Positions 27,634 through 37,285 of a stretch of 64,000 nucleotides of DNA are shown piece after piece; positions within the stretch are counted from its first letter, which is position 1, and every line of letters begins with the position of its first letter. The stretch lies in assembly GCA_947176375.1 (NCBI GenBank), contig CAMWQM010000004.1, positions 56,999-120,998 of the forward strand, given 5' to 3'. The DNA comes from an uncultured Helicobacteraceae bacterium. GTDB taxonomy: Bacteria > Campylobacterota > Campylobacteria > Campylobacterales > Helicobacteraceae. The notes beneath the pieces were generated by a model that saw only the letters and a program-made list of their open reading frames with translations, was not told the origin of the DNA and did not search any database. A program made the translations under genes and the position numbers.

Positions 27634-27861
27634 CTATAATTCCTTGACTATCACTTCTCTTGCTTCACTCGTCCTTAATGCTATTCTAGTATTGTTAGAT
27701 ATAATTGCAATTGTGCTTCTATCAAGTGACTTTTCTAGCAAACTTGCTTCCGCCCCTTCGCAGATTCCAAGTGAAACTAATCTCTCTCGCAATATATTAT
27801 CATTCGTGCTTATTTTTGATATTTGATAATTTTTATTTTGTTTCATATCTACTAAAGTCAT
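27634..27861 (-). CDS. feoA: FeoA-domain protein
   Basis: 75 aa SH3-like FeoA domain (NILRERLVSLGICEGAEASLLEKSLDRSTIAIISNNTRIALRTSEAREVIV), which supports FeoB-dependent ferrous iron uptake. No feoB is adjacent; it sits between a periplasmic protein and nth in a long operon. Starts at ATG 27861 after AAGGAAAA; an in-frame ATG 27846 is possible. Confidence 0.85.
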   Translation of the reverse strand: MTLVDMKQNKNYQISKISTNDNILRERLVSLGICEGAEASLLEKSLDRSTIAIISNNTRIALRTSEAREVIVKEL

Positions 27862-27883
27862 TGTTTTTCCTTTTACAAAGCTC

Positions 27884-29092
27884 TTAAAATTTTATGAAAA
27901 CTGAATTTTGGATTCCATATAAATTTATATTATAGATCGCTTGATTATTATTAAAGTCTTCTAAAAAATATCTCTCAATATTTGAAGACATATTATTTAA
28001 AAATAAGTCAATTCCAAGTGCAGTGGAGTAACTTACCCAATCATACTTAATATCGCTTGAGAGCAAATATCCATACTCAAGTAAAATCTGCGGACTCTCT
28101 CCAATGGAGCTTGCAATAATAATATTACTAGTATCAATTCCTCTTAAAAGTGATAAAAATGAGGAATTATAATTTACTTGTGTGGATAAAATCTTAAGTG
28201 GTTTATCTTTCAAAAAATTTATTTGTGAAAGCAAAAGCCCAGATTTTACCACAGGCGTATTTAAAAATAAACTACTTTTTGGAATATTCTCTTCTTCTCT
28301 CCTAAGATTAGAGCTAAAATTTGCTGCAACTTTATTTGTAATAATATCTTGCATAAAATTGATTTCACTTTGGATTGCACCATCTTTTGTGATTTCACCT
28401 AGCATTTCCCCAAGTGTGCTATCATCGTTATAGGCTATAATTATCTCACCTTCAACTTCTTTTAACAAACTATCAATTTGAGTTTTATAATCTATCCCTC
28501 CAAAGACTATATTTGACTGCACAAAATTAGAATCCTTTGCAATGGTAGGGATATAAATAGGCATATTTATATTTTCTAACACGCTTAAACTTTCTTTTTT
28601 ACTCAAAATTGCAATCAAAAAATTAAAATGTTCATTATCAATTAAGTCAATCACTCTATTTAACGAATCTAAATTTTCATCTATACTATCAAAAACCTTG
28701 AATCTAAAATCAATATTCCTAGAAACAAGATAGGCTAAAATCGTATCTATCGTAGTTGTAGAATATTTACCAATAATTTTTTTTGGGATTAAAAGTGCTA
28801 TTTCAAGTCTCTTTCCAAGTGGATCAAATCGGAATCTATAATATATTCCAATTTCCTTGCTATACTCCTCCATTAAGCTTTGCAATTCTTCATCATCTAT
28901 GGTTTTATCAAATCTTGCAATAAATGATAATATTTTTTTTTCTTTGCTTAAATCTAGCAAACAACTTTTGTTACACTTTTCTGGATTGATATTTATTATT
29001 TCAATCTTTGCTGGTGGAATATTTGAAAAAACATTACTCTCTGCAAATACAATAATAGGCAAAAATAATGCCAAAAATAATTTTACTTTCAT
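27884..29092 (-). CDS. Exported protein of unknown function
   Basis: 402 aa with a clear signal peptide (MKVKLFLALFLPIIVFAES). The body alternates beta and alpha segments (FNFLIAILSKKESLSVLENINMPIYIPTI, EGEIIIAYNDDSTLGEMLGEI, KPLKILSTQVNYNSSFLSLLRGIDTSNIIIASS), recalling periplasmic-binding or LppC-like folds. I do not recognise a family with confidence; a similar gene seems to precede nth-fliN in H. pylori. Same operon, 22 bases before feoA. A role in envelope or flagellar function is possible but not shown. Confidence 0.7.
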   Translation of the reverse strand: MKVKLFLALFLPIIVFAESNVFSNIPPAKIEIININPEKCNKSCLLDLSKEKKILSFIARFDKTIDDEELQSLMEEYSKEIGIYYRFRFDPLGKRLEIALLIPKKIIGKYSTTTIDTILAYLVSRNIDFRFKVFDSIDENLDSLNRVIDLIDNEHFNFLIAILSKKESLSVLENINMPIYIPTIAKDSNFVQSNIVFGGIDYKTQIDSLLKEVEGEIIIAYNDDSTLGEMLGEITKDGAIQSEINFMQDIITNKVAANFSSNLRREEENIPKSSLFLNTPVVKSGLLLSQINFLKDKPLKILSTQVNYNSSFLSLLRGIDTSNIIIASSIGESPQILLEYGYLLSSDIKYDWVSYSTALGIDLFLNNMSSNIERYFLEDFNNNQAIYNINLYGIQNSVFIKF

Positions 29093-29099
29093 ACTTTAA

Positions 29100-29744
29100 T
29101 TAAACCCTTATCTTATTTTCCAAATGTGCTTTTGCAATTTTAAAATCCTGCATTGCATTTTTTTTATTTTGTTGATTTTTTAATAAATCACTAATTTGAT
29201 ATGTTACTATAAAATCCCTTTGTTTATTCAAAAGATTATCAAAGATTCTGCCTCTTAAATTTTCTATATTTTCATCTACTGAAAAATGCCTTAAAATCTC
29301 ACTTCCAAAAATGATGATTAATTTCGGATTTATAGAATCTAGCTGAGATTTTAAAAATACCAAACAAGCTTTTATATGAGTATCATTTATTTGTGTATAA
29401 GTATTGCATTTTACTAGTGAGAGCAAACTATAAGATTTCTCATTAAAAACATTTTTTGCGATATTTGCAACCATATCAAAACTTGCACTATATCTTGCTA
29501 GTGGCTTTATCGTGATGAATGCAATAGGGGAATCTTGCACTAAAATCCCACTAATTCTTTCCCTATTGCTTTTATTTAGCTCACAAAGTGAGCAGTTTGC
29601 AATCACTTCATCTAAATTATCTTGTTTAAAAATCTTATCTTGCCCTTTGTCGACAATAATTTCATCACAATACATTTCCCCACATAATCGCTTTAAATAA
29701 AGTTTTTTTAAAAATAATGCTTTATCTAACATTCCCCAACTCAC
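29100..29744 (-). CDS. Uracil-DNA glycosylase superfamily-like protein, motifs degenerate
   Basis: 214 aa. CSLCELNKSNRERISGIL near residue 51 resembles the iron-sulphur-binding start of family 4 UDGs. LLSLVKCNTY..HIKACLVFLKSQLDSINPKLIIIFGSEIL follows the family order, with VKCNT for VKCRPP. The catalytic GExPGxxED region is replaced by VQDSPIAFITIKPLARYS, so activity is doubtful. Start is uncertain: GTG 29744 or ATG 29732. It lies 7 bases before the exported-protein gene. Confidence 0.65.
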   Translation of the reverse strand: MSWGMLDKALFLKKLYLKRLCGEMYCDEIIVDKGQDKIFKQDNLDEVIANCSLCELNKSNRERISGILVQDSPIAFITIKPLARYSASFDMVANIAKNVFNEKSYSLLSLVKCNTYTQINDTHIKACLVFLKSQLDSINPKLIIIFGSEILRHFSVDENIENLRGRIFDNLLNKQRDFIVTYQISDLLKNQQNKKNAMQDFKIAKAHLENKIRV

Positions 29745-29756
29745 TCTTATTTCAAA

Positions 29757-30224
29757 CTAAAAAACATAATTATCACTTTTTAAACAAGTAAAATAAATTT
29801 TTTGCTCATTATTAGAATCCAGACTATTAAAATCTAATAGCATTGCACTTGATTTTGTTTTCATAATTTTTTGCTCTGTATTTTTAACTACAAGGAAACA
29901 ATTTTTAAAATCTCTAATCTCTACTTTTGCACGATAAAACGCCTCATCTGTGCTTAATTCTATCAAATCTTCCTTAAAATGCTGGAATCTATTTGTGTGA
30001 TAATAATAATTTAGATTCTTATCAAAAATAATTTTAAATGATTGAGATTTTAGAATCTGATTACACTGGCTTGCATTTGGGCTAATTTTAGTTTTATTAA
30101 TTTGGAGGATTCCATCATTTATGCTAAATTCACTCCCATTTAGCTTATAAATAGAATCTTTTTCAAAAATAAAATCAAATGAAAAAATAAAAATAGGGCA
30201 AAGTAATAAAACTAAATATCTCAA
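29757..30224 (-). CDS. Small exported protein of unknown function
   Basis: 155 aa with signal peptide MRYLVLLLCPIFIFSFDF. The mature part has three cysteines (SQCNQIL, KNCFLVV, FTCLKSD) and mainly beta-type sequence. No family recognised. It is the first gene of the minus-strand operon, divergent from der with about 70 bases between them, and 12 bases before the UDG-like gene. Confidence 0.7.
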   Translation of the reverse strand: MRYLVLLLCPIFIFSFDFIFEKDSIYKLNGSEFSINDGILQINKTKISPNASQCNQILKSQSFKIIFDKNLNYYYHTNRFQHFKEDLIELSTDEAFYRAKVEIRDFKNCFLVVKNTEQKIMKTKSSAMLLDFNSLDSNNEQKIYFTCLKSDNYVF

Positions 30225-30250
30225 ATATTTTCCTAATATAAATAATGTTT

Positions 30251-30259
30251 TGCTATGAT
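30251..30259 (+). promoter_or_regulatory. Extended -10 promoter of der
   Basis: TGCTATGAT, an extended -10 of Campylobacterota type, 35 bases before the der ATG. The same TGCTATGAT occurs before bioD. Confidence 0.55.
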
Positions 30260-30293
30260 TCTAAAGAAAAATAAATAAAAATAAAGTAAAGAA

Positions 30294-31721
30294 ATGCAAA
30301 AAGTAGTAATTTTAGGCAAACCAAATGTCGGCAAAAGCTCACTATTTAATTGCTTTTTAAAGCAAAGGGTCGCAATAATTTCTGAGATTGAAGGCACGAC
30401 AAGAGATATAAATATAAAGCAAACTCAAATTAATGATATTGATTTTCTACTTTGCGATACCGCTGGAATCCTCCCAAAAAGCGAGGGAATCTTTAGAGAT
30501 ATAAAGAATAAGATTCTCTCTTTTATTAATAGTGAAGATATTATAATCTATGTGCTTGATGGCAAGGAAGCGATTGATGACTTTGATGTAAAGATTTTTA
30601 GAAGTCTAAAAAATGCGCTTTTGGTGATAAATAAAATTGATATAGCAAAAAATAGATTACAAGATTGGGAATATGGAATCTTTGGAGCAAAAAATATATT
30701 TTATATCTCTACAACACATAATCGCGGACTTCAAGGGCTAAAAGACTATATTGGATTCTTGCTTGCTAAAAATCAAAATGATGAATTAGAAGAACTAGAA
30801 TCTAGCAATTTAAAAACCCTAGATTCCACAAATATAATAAATATTGGGATAATTGGCAGAGTAAATGTCGGCAAAAGCTCGATTTTAAATGCACTTTTAG
30901 ATAAAGAACGTTCAATAGTAAGCGAGATTGAAGGCACTACAATCGACCCTGTAGATGAAAGGATTGAATATAAAAATAAGATTCTAAATTTTGTCGATAC
31001 CGCAGGGATTAGGAGAGCTTCTAAGATTGAGGGGATTGAAAAATTCGCACTAGAGAGAACAAAAAAGATTCTAAAATCTAGCAATATAATTTTGCTGATT
31101 TTGGATGCTTCAAAGCCCTTTGTCGAGCTTGATGAAAAGATTAGTGGATTAAGTGATAAATTCAATCTTGGAATAATCATAATCCTAAATAAATGGGATA
31201 TAAAATATGCTGAATTTAGCAAAATTAAACAAGAAATAAAGCGAAAATTTGCCTACCTTTCTTATGCTCCTATAATTACTACAAGTGCTGTTACAAAGCG
31301 AAATATAAATGATATTAAAGATATAATTTTGGAAGTGAGTGAGAATTTTAATAGGCGGATTCCAACTGCAATTCTAAATGAGAGTATAGCTAATGCGACT
31401 AAAATCCACCCAATCCCTAGTGATAAAGGCAAAATGGTAAAAATCTACTACGCTACGCAAATAGATTCTGCTCCGCCCCAAATCGTGCTAATTATGAATA
31501 AGCCGAAGTCTCTACATTTTAGCTATAAACGATATTTGGTAAATCATTTGAGAAGAAATTTTAATTTTAGCGGCTCTCCGATTTTGATATTCCCAAAAAG
31601 CAAAGTAAGAGATGAGAATAAAGATTCTAAATCTAATGAAATTAATTCCAAAAAGTATTTAATAAATAAAACTAATTTAGATTCTATAGATTCCAAAAAT
31701 ACAGAATCTAGCGAAAACTAA
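30294..31721 (+). CDS. der: Ribosome-assembly GTPase Der
   Basis: 475 aa. Two tandem G domains: GKPNVGKSSLFN (residue 8) with DTAGI, and GRVNVGKSSILN (about 189) with DTAGIRR and NKWD. The C-terminal KH-like domain includes RRIPTAILNESIANATKIHPIP and FSGSPILIF. The end (KDSKSNEINSKKYL...NTESSEN) and the inter-domain piece ELEELESSNLKTLDST are low-complexity segments made by AGATTC repeats. Der acts in 50S subunit maturation. Start ATG 30294. Confidence 0.97.
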   Translation: MQKVVILGKPNVGKSSLFNCFLKQRVAIISEIEGTTRDINIKQTQINDIDFLLCDTAGILPKSEGIFRDIKNKILSFINSEDIIIYVLDGKEAIDDFDVKIFRSLKNALLVINKIDIAKNRLQDWEYGIFGAKNIFYISTTHNRGLQGLKDYIGFLLAKNQNDELEELESSNLKTLDSTNIINIGIIGRVNVGKSSILNALLDKERSIVSEIEGTTIDPVDERIEYKNKILNFVDTAGIRRASKIEGIEKFALERTKKILKSSNIILLILDASKPFVELDEKISGLSDKFNLGIIIILNKWDIKYAEFSKIKQEIKRKFAYLSYAPIITTSAVTKRNINDIKDIILEVSENFNRRIPTAILNESIANATKIHPIPSDKGKMVKIYYATQIDSAPPQIVLIMNKPKSLHFSYKRYLVNHLRRNFNFSGSPILIFPKSKVRDENKDSKSNEINSKKYLINKTNLDSIDSKNTESSEN

Positions 31722-31751
31722 ATGTAGAATCCAAAGGCAGAATCTAAAAGA

Positions 31752-31760
31752 TGCTATGAT
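31752..31760 (+). promoter_or_regulatory. Extended -10 promoter, probably of bioD
   Basis: TGCTATGAT, 136 bases before the bioD ATG. The long leader has no visible structure. Confidence 0.4.
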
Positions 31761-31895
31761 AAGTTAAAAGAAAACTCTACAAAAATAAAAATAATTCTTA
31801 AAAAATAAAAGCTAAAGCTTAAAAATTAGATTCAAGTTTTAGAGTTTCTTTGAAATGTCCTTAAATTTATATTTTTAAAATGGAGAAAAATTAGT

Positions 31896-32522
31896 ATGAT
31901 TTGCTTTGTTAGCGGGACAAATACAGATATAGGCAAAACATTTATAAACATAGAGTTAAATAAAGCCTTAATGACTAAAGGCTTAAAAATAGCTTCACTA
32001 AAACCTATTGAAACAGGAGTAGAAATAATCCCAAAAGATGCGCTCCTGCACTCTAACAATCAAAGTGAAAAAAAAGATATAAAAGAAGTTTGTTTTTACA
32101 CCTTTAGTCTTCCTAGTGCCCCATTTATCGCTGATAAAGATAATACAATAGATTTAGAATACCTAAAAAAAGCTATAAAAAAATCTAAAAAAGATTGCGA
32201 TATTTTGATGATAGAGGGAGCTGGAGGGCTTTTTGTGCCGATAAAAAAGGATTATTTTTTTATTGATTTAATAAAGGATTTGGGGGCTTTTTGCATATTA
32301 ATAAGTGATGATAGGCTGGGCTGCATTAGCAGTCTTTTGAGCGCAAGAGAGATTTTAGAAAATAGGGAAATTGATTTTATTAGCATAACAAATATGTTTA
32401 ATAAGAGTAATTTTTTAGAGATTAGCTATCCATTTTTAAGACATTTGGAACAACATTTTATCTATCAAATGCAAAGAGATGAAATAGCTAATTTTTTAAT
32501 CCAAAAAAGCCAAAAAAATTAA
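31896..32522 (+). CDS. bioD: Dethiobiotin synthetase
   Basis: 208 aa. ATP-dependent ring closure of diaminopelargonate to dethiobiotin in biotin synthesis. FVSGTNTDIGKTFINIELNKAL is the P-loop, SLKPIETGV the substrate Lys region, and MIEGAGGLFVPI the BioD glycine motif. Start ATG 31896 with GGAG upstream. The window also encodes a biotin-dependent enzyme, PycB. Confidence 0.95.
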   Translation: MICFVSGTNTDIGKTFINIELNKALMTKGLKIASLKPIETGVEIIPKDALLHSNNQSEKKDIKEVCFYTFSLPSAPFIADKDNTIDLEYLKKAIKKSKKDCDILMIEGAGGLFVPIKKDYFFIDLIKDLGAFCILISDDRLGCISSLLSAREILENREIDFISITNMFNKSNFLEISYPFLRHLEQHFIYQMQRDEIANFLIQKSQKN

Positions 32523-32581
32523 GCAAAAAAAAATATTTTAAGCTTATAATTCAAAAAATTTATTTTAGAGGAGTTGTTTTA

Positions 32582-33925
32582 ATGGAGAGGTTAAACTCAT
32601 ATTTTAGAAAAAAACGCTACATTATGTATCTAATCACCACTTTTATGATAATGGTAATTCCATTTATTAAAATCAATGGAAATCAAATTTTTCTTCTATC
32701 ATTTGACAAAAAGCAGCTTCACTTGCTTGGAGTTGTATTTGATATGCAAGAGCTTTATGTGATGCCATTTTTGTTAATTACTCTTTTTGTTGGAATCTTT
32801 TTTCTAACAACACTTGCAGGGCGAATCTGGTGTGGCTGGGCTTGTCCTCATACAATTTTTAGAGTAATTTATCGAGACATTATTGAAACAAAGATTTTGG
32901 GCTTAAGAAAATCCATAGAAAATAAGCAAATAAATCCGGATTTAAGCACAGGAATAAATAAATTTAAAAAGATTCTTGGAATCTTAATTTGGTTTATTTT
33001 ATCTTTAATTGCAGCTTCAAACTTTTTATTTTACTTTGTTCCACCGAACGACTTTTTTGCCTATATGAGTGATTATCACAATCATATGGTGCTATTTATA
33101 TTTTTAGTTGCAATAACTGAATTTCTTACTTTAGAAATTGCGTTTGTTGGGGAAAATTTTTGTATTTATGTATGTCCTTATTGCAGGGTGCAGTCTGTCC
33201 TTTATGATAATGATACAAAAACTATAATTTATGATAGCAAAAGAGGCTCTGCTGTATATAAAAATGGGACCTTGCTTGATAAAAAAGAGATTGATGGTGA
33301 GTGCATAGCTTGTAATAAATGCGTTCGCGTCTGCCCAACGCATATTGATATTAGAAAAGGTTTACAACTAGAGTGTATAAACTGCCTTGAGTGCGCTGAT
33401 GCGTGCAGTAGCGTAATGGATAAACTAAAGAAAAAGACACTAATTTCGTGGAGTAGCACAAATGCACTTCTAAATAATAACAAGGTTAGATATTTTCGTG
33501 GGAAAACTATTGGCTATATTTTAGTTATAGCTATTGCGCTAACTATTGCCATTACACTATCGCATAATAAATCAAGTATGCTTTTAAATATCAACCGAAC
33601 AACAGAATCTTATAAAATCCTAGAAAATGGAGAAATTGAAAATCACTATATAATGCTATTCCAAAATACGGATAATAAGCCACATACTTATTATTTCAAG
33701 GTTTTAGATAATCCTAATTTAGAAATTACCAGACCATTAGAACCATTTACGCTAAAAGCTGGTGAAAAAGCCAAAAAAAGAGTATTTTTAAAGACAATCG
33801 AGCAATCTAATGCTATTTCTAATGCTTCAAAAGATGCGATTATTCCTATAAAAATTATGGCTTATGCAATAGACGATGAAAAGATAAATATAACAAAAGA
33901 GAGTATTTTTGTTTATCCACAATAA
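32582..33925 (+). CDS. ccoG: Cytochrome oxidase accessory protein CcoG (polyferredoxin)
   Basis: 447 aa inner-membrane iron-sulphur protein needed for copper delivery to cbb3 oxidase. About five transmembrane helices. GRIWCGWACPHTIFRVIYRDI and FCIYVCPYCRVQSVL are the conserved membrane cysteine motifs. Two ferredoxin clusters follow: CIACNKCVRVCP and CINCLECADACSSV. The C-terminal IgG-like domain is periplasmic (LENGEIENHYIMLFQNTDNKPHTYYFKV). Start behind GAGGAG. The 3' end overlaps the cmoB start. Confidence 0.95.
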   Translation: MERLNSYFRKKRYIMYLITTFMIMVIPFIKINGNQIFLLSFDKKQLHLLGVVFDMQELYVMPFLLITLFVGIFFLTTLAGRIWCGWACPHTIFRVIYRDIIETKILGLRKSIENKQINPDLSTGINKFKKILGILIWFILSLIAASNFLFYFVPPNDFFAYMSDYHNHMVLFIFLVAITEFLTLEIAFVGENFCIYVCPYCRVQSVLYDNDTKTIIYDSKRGSAVYKNGTLLDKKEIDGECIACNKCVRVCPTHIDIRKGLQLECINCLECADACSSVMDKLKKKTLISWSSTNALLNNNKVRYFRGKTIGYILVIAIALTIAITLSHNKSSMLLNINRTTESYKILENGEIENHYIMLFQNTDNKPHTYYFKVLDNPNLEITRPLEPFTLKAGEKAKKRVFLKTIEQSNAISNASKDAIIPIKIMAYAIDDEKINITKESIFVYPQ

Positions 33926-35039
33926 TAAAAAAATTATTAGCCAAAAGATAAAAGCTAAAAATATTGCTCCTTTAATGGAGCGAATTGAGTTTTTAAGAGA
34001 GCAGGATCTAGATTGCAAAATAGAAATTAAAGATATTATAAAAATAGATTCTATACAAGATTCTACTAATTTAGATTCCACGATAGAATCTATAAAATTA
34101 CATTCTATGAATTTAAATACAGATTTCACAATAAAGCAAGATTATGCCATTTCAAATAAGGCGCAAAATTCAACATTAAAGGATTCTGTAAAACGAAACC
34201 CTATAACGCAAGTTTCTAAAGAATCTGCAATAAAAAATTTAGCAACGCAAGATTCCACAATTACGCAGACTCTGCACAAACAAAATAAACAAATAAAATC
34301 CAGCCTATATTTTGAAATTAAAAATTTACTACTAGATTTAAAGCCGTGGCGAAAGGGACCATTTGAGATTTTTAGTAATCTAGTGAAAAGCGAATGGAAT
34401 AGCTCTATAAAATTTAATATACTAAAAAATCACCTAAACATAAAAGATAAAGTAGTAGCAGATATTGGCTGTAATAATGGATATTATATGTTTAGAATGC
34501 TCCCATTTGCCCCAAAAGAGATAATAGGATTTGAGCCGAGTGCCTTTTATAAATGTCAATTTGACTTTCTAAATAGTTTCATTAAAAGTGAGATTAAATT
34601 TGAACTACTAGGATTAGAGGATTTGGAAATTTATGATAAAAAATTTGATTTTATCACTTGTCTTGGAGTTTTATATCATCGCACAAATCCCATAGATTGT
34701 CTAAAGATTCTAAAAAATTCACTACATAAAAATGGTGAAATTATTATAGATAGTTTATTTATCGATAGCGATGATGATATTGTCTTAAGTCCGCTTTCAT
34801 ACGCTAAAATGAAAAATGTTTATTTTATACCAAGCATTAAAGCGCTAAAAAATTGGCTTAATAGGGCGAATTTTAAAAATATTGAAATTATTGGGATTAA
34901 AAAAACAGATTTTAGTGAGCAGAGACAAACAGAGTGGATAAATGGAGAGAGTTTGAATGATTTTTTAAATCCAAATGATATAAACAAGACGATAGAAGGC
35001 TATCCAGCGCCTCAAAGAGTATATATCAAAGCAAGTTAA
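33909..35039 (+). CDS. cmoB: tRNA U34 carboxymethyltransferase CmoB
   Basis: 376 aa. CmoB makes cmo5U34 in tRNA from carboxy-SAM. The catalytic part begins near residue 130: DLKPWRKGPFEIF, then VADIGCNNGYYMFRM (SAM loop), FITCLGVLYHRTNPIDCL, and QRQTEWINGESLNDFLN. The N-terminal third includes a long low-complexity insert (DSTNLDSTIESIKLH, QDSTITQ) of the AGATTC-repeat type, making the protein longer than usual. Start TTG 33909 overlaps ccoG by 17 bases; ATG 33975 (MERIEFLREQ) is an alternative. Confidence 0.93.
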   Translation: MFIHNNKKIISQKIKAKNIAPLMERIEFLREQDLDCKIEIKDIIKIDSIQDSTNLDSTIESIKLHSMNLNTDFTIKQDYAISNKAQNSTLKDSVKRNPITQVSKESAIKNLATQDSTITQTLHKQNKQIKSSLYFEIKNLLLDLKPWRKGPFEIFSNLVKSEWNSSIKFNILKNHLNIKDKVVADIGCNNGYYMFRMLPFAPKEIIGFEPSAFYKCQFDFLNSFIKSEIKFELLGLEDLEIYDKKFDFITCLGVLYHRTNPIDCLKILKNSLHKNGEIIIDSLFIDSDDDIVLSPLSYAKMKNVYFIPSIKALKNWLNRANFKNIEIIGIKKTDFSEQRQTEWINGESLNDFLNPNDINKTIEGYPAPQRVYIKAS

Positions 35040-35049
35040 GGAGTATCAA

Positions 35050-35490
35050 ATGGCAGATGAAGAACAGCAAATTATAGAATCTAGCAGTGAGCTTAGAATC
35101 TACAAAAAAATAAATAAAGATTTTTGTGGCGAAATTATAGAGATAGACAAAAATAAAGCTAGTGTGAAGTTTATTCCAACTGACAAAATGATAACCGATG
35201 ATAATATGCTAGTGCATTATGGTTTTATATTTTCATCAGCTTCATTTTGTGCTATGGCTGCGATTAATAAACCTAATTCTATGATTATTTACTCAGAAGT
35301 CAAATTTTTCTCTCCCATTGAGGTTGGAAATGAAATAACATTTAAGGCAAATGCTTTGCAAAGTGATTTAAAAAAACGCGAAGTGGTAGTCGAGGGCTTC
35401 CTCTATAATATTAAAATTTTTGATGCAATATTTCATATTGTAGTATTTGATAAAAGCATCTTTAAGATTGATTTTTCTAGCATTGAGTAG
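35050..35490 (+). CDS. Hotdog-fold thioesterase-like protein
   Basis: 146 aa. DKMITDDNMLVHYGFIFSSASFCAMAAINKPNSMIIYSEVKFFSPIEVGNEITFKA fits a single hotdog domain. It corresponds to H. pylori HP0420, which I recall as having a hotdog structure and also following cmoB. Substrate unknown. Ten bases after cmoB, with AAGGAG before ATG 35050. Confidence 0.82.
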   Translation: MADEEQQIIESSSELRIYKKINKDFCGEIIEIDKNKASVKFIPTDKMITDDNMLVHYGFIFSSASFCAMAAINKPNSMIIYSEVKFFSPIEVGNEITFKANALQSDLKKREVVVEGFLYNIKIFDAIFHIVVFDKSIFKIDFSSIE

Positions 35491-35697
35491 AATCTAACAC
35501 AAAAAACCCATTCTATCTAACAAAAAAATATTAATTATTAGATTCTACTTTTAGCATAAATCTAAATTAGAAATTTAAAAGCTACAATTTGCTTATGACA
35601 AATAATTCTATAAATTTTTTAAAAGCTTATAATATGGCTTTTGATTTTTATAGATAGAAAATATTTATCAAAAGCACATTCTAAAATAAATCAAAAA

Positions 35698-37206
35698 TTA
35701 CTTTCTTTTTAATATTTTTTTAATGGAATCTAAAAAATACTCAATATCACTAAAATTATGACTATAATGCAGACTCACTCGAAGCCACGAGGGCTTGAGA
35801 GAATAATCGTTTGTAAGCTCATTAATATCTATTTCATCTTTATTTAACAAATCGTGTCCATAGGGTCCAGCACAGCTACACCCTGCCCTAGTTTCTATAT
35901 TATAATTATATGAAAGCTCATAAGCCAAATCATAAGGTGAGATAGATTCTGCATTAAAACTAATAATGGGCAGTTTTTTGGCATCATTATTTACCCCATA
36001 AACCTCTATCCCACTAATCCCTCTCAATTCATTAAGCATAATTTCATATAAAATTTTCTCTCTTTTTGCAATAAAATCAAGCCCAATCTCATTTCTATAC
36101 TGATATGCTAAAGTCGCCTTAAAAAGCCCTAAAATTGGTGGAGTGCCTGAATCTTCTCTACTTTCTATATCATCAATATAATAATGAGAATCTTTAGAAG
36201 CGTATTTTATACTCCCACCACCGCTAAATGTTGGTGCTAAATCTAAATCAAAAGGATCTTTTCTAATGCAGAGGATTCCACAACTACCAATCCCACCTAA
36301 TAGCTTATGTGGCGATAAAAATGCACTATCAAATAAATCACAAGCAATATTTGAATGTGGAGAAATAGAGGCTAAGTCAAAAGCTACACTTGCATTATAT
36401 TCTCTAAAAATACTAGAAATTAGCTCATAGGGCAGAATAATTCCAGAGACATTTGAGGCAATATTTAGCGAAGCAAAGATTTTTTTGTGTTTAGATTCTA
36501 TGTTTTGAAAATTTGTATTTTCTAAAATCTCTCTCAAAGCTCTCAAATCAATCAAATCACCATCTAGTGGAATCCTAATGCTTTTACAAAATGCCTCTCT
36601 TAAACTTATCTCATTTGAATGGTGTTCATAAGGTCCAACAATCATAAGTGGAAGATTATGCAAAATCTGCTCAAAAAAATTATTAATAGATGAATTTTCA
36701 CTAGATATTTTTACAAAAGATTCGGTAATAGAATTTTTGCTAGTTTGATTTTCATTAGATAGAGTAGAAGCAATTTTGCTAGTTTGATTTTGCATAGGAT
36801 ACTTTGTAAGCAAATTTTGCCTAGCTATAATAGAATCTAGCCCTAAAATTTGCTTTAATTTTGGTGAGATATAAAGTCCATTTATTTCTTGATATTTTTT
36901 CATAGCACCGCTTGCACCATATCCGCTAGGAATAATGCAAAAATCATCACTTAATTCTAACAAATCTTTTAGCTTCTTTTTAGATTCCAAATACACTTCT
37001 GAGATAAACTTCGCATTCCTAGAAGTCTCTGAATGTGTGTTAGCATAGGATGGCAGAATCTCATTCATTCTATTTAGTATAGTTTTAGATTCTAACCCGC
37101 TTGCAGTCCAATCAAAATAATAAGTATCTTTTTTTAAAATAATATCATTTCTAACAAATTCTAATAAATCATCGCTACTATCGATCAAATCTCTAAAAAA
37201 ATTCAT
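35698..37206 (-). CDS. NifS-like class V aminotransferase (PLP enzyme)
   Basis: 502 aa. PLP-binding Lys in FLSPHKLLGGIGSCGILCIRKD. Conserved YYFDWTASGLESKTI at the start and GCSCAGPYGHDLLN near the end (a cysteine where IscS-like enzymes have the catalytic Cys). It is longer than its counterpart in H. pylori because of an inserted Ser/Asn-rich segment (LSNENQTSKNSITES) around residues 140-165. It could be a cysteine desulfurase-like enzyme or another class V lyase. Monocistronic, divergent from the AAA gene. Confidence 0.82.
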   Translation of the reverse strand: MNFFRDLIDSSDDLLEFVRNDIILKKDTYYFDWTASGLESKTILNRMNEILPSYANTHSETSRNAKFISEVYLESKKKLKDLLELSDDFCIIPSGYGASGAMKKYQEINGLYISPKLKQILGLDSIIARQNLLTKYPMQNQTSKIASTLSNENQTSKNSITESFVKISSENSSINNFFEQILHNLPLMIVGPYEHHSNEISLREAFCKSIRIPLDGDLIDLRALREILENTNFQNIESKHKKIFASLNIASNVSGIILPYELISSIFREYNASVAFDLASISPHSNIACDLFDSAFLSPHKLLGGIGSCGILCIRKDPFDLDLAPTFSGGGSIKYASKDSHYYIDDIESREDSGTPPILGLFKATLAYQYRNEIGLDFIAKREKILYEIMLNELRGISGIEVYGVNNDAKKLPIISFNAESISPYDLAYELSYNYNIETRAGCSCAGPYGHDLLNKDEIDINELTNDYSLKPSWLRVSLHYSHNFSDIEYFLDSIKKILKRK

Positions 37207-37285
37207 TTTATGCCTTTAAAATTAAAGAAATATTTTAATAAAAATTGAGATAATATTTTAACAAATATTTTATAGAGGGTAAAAT

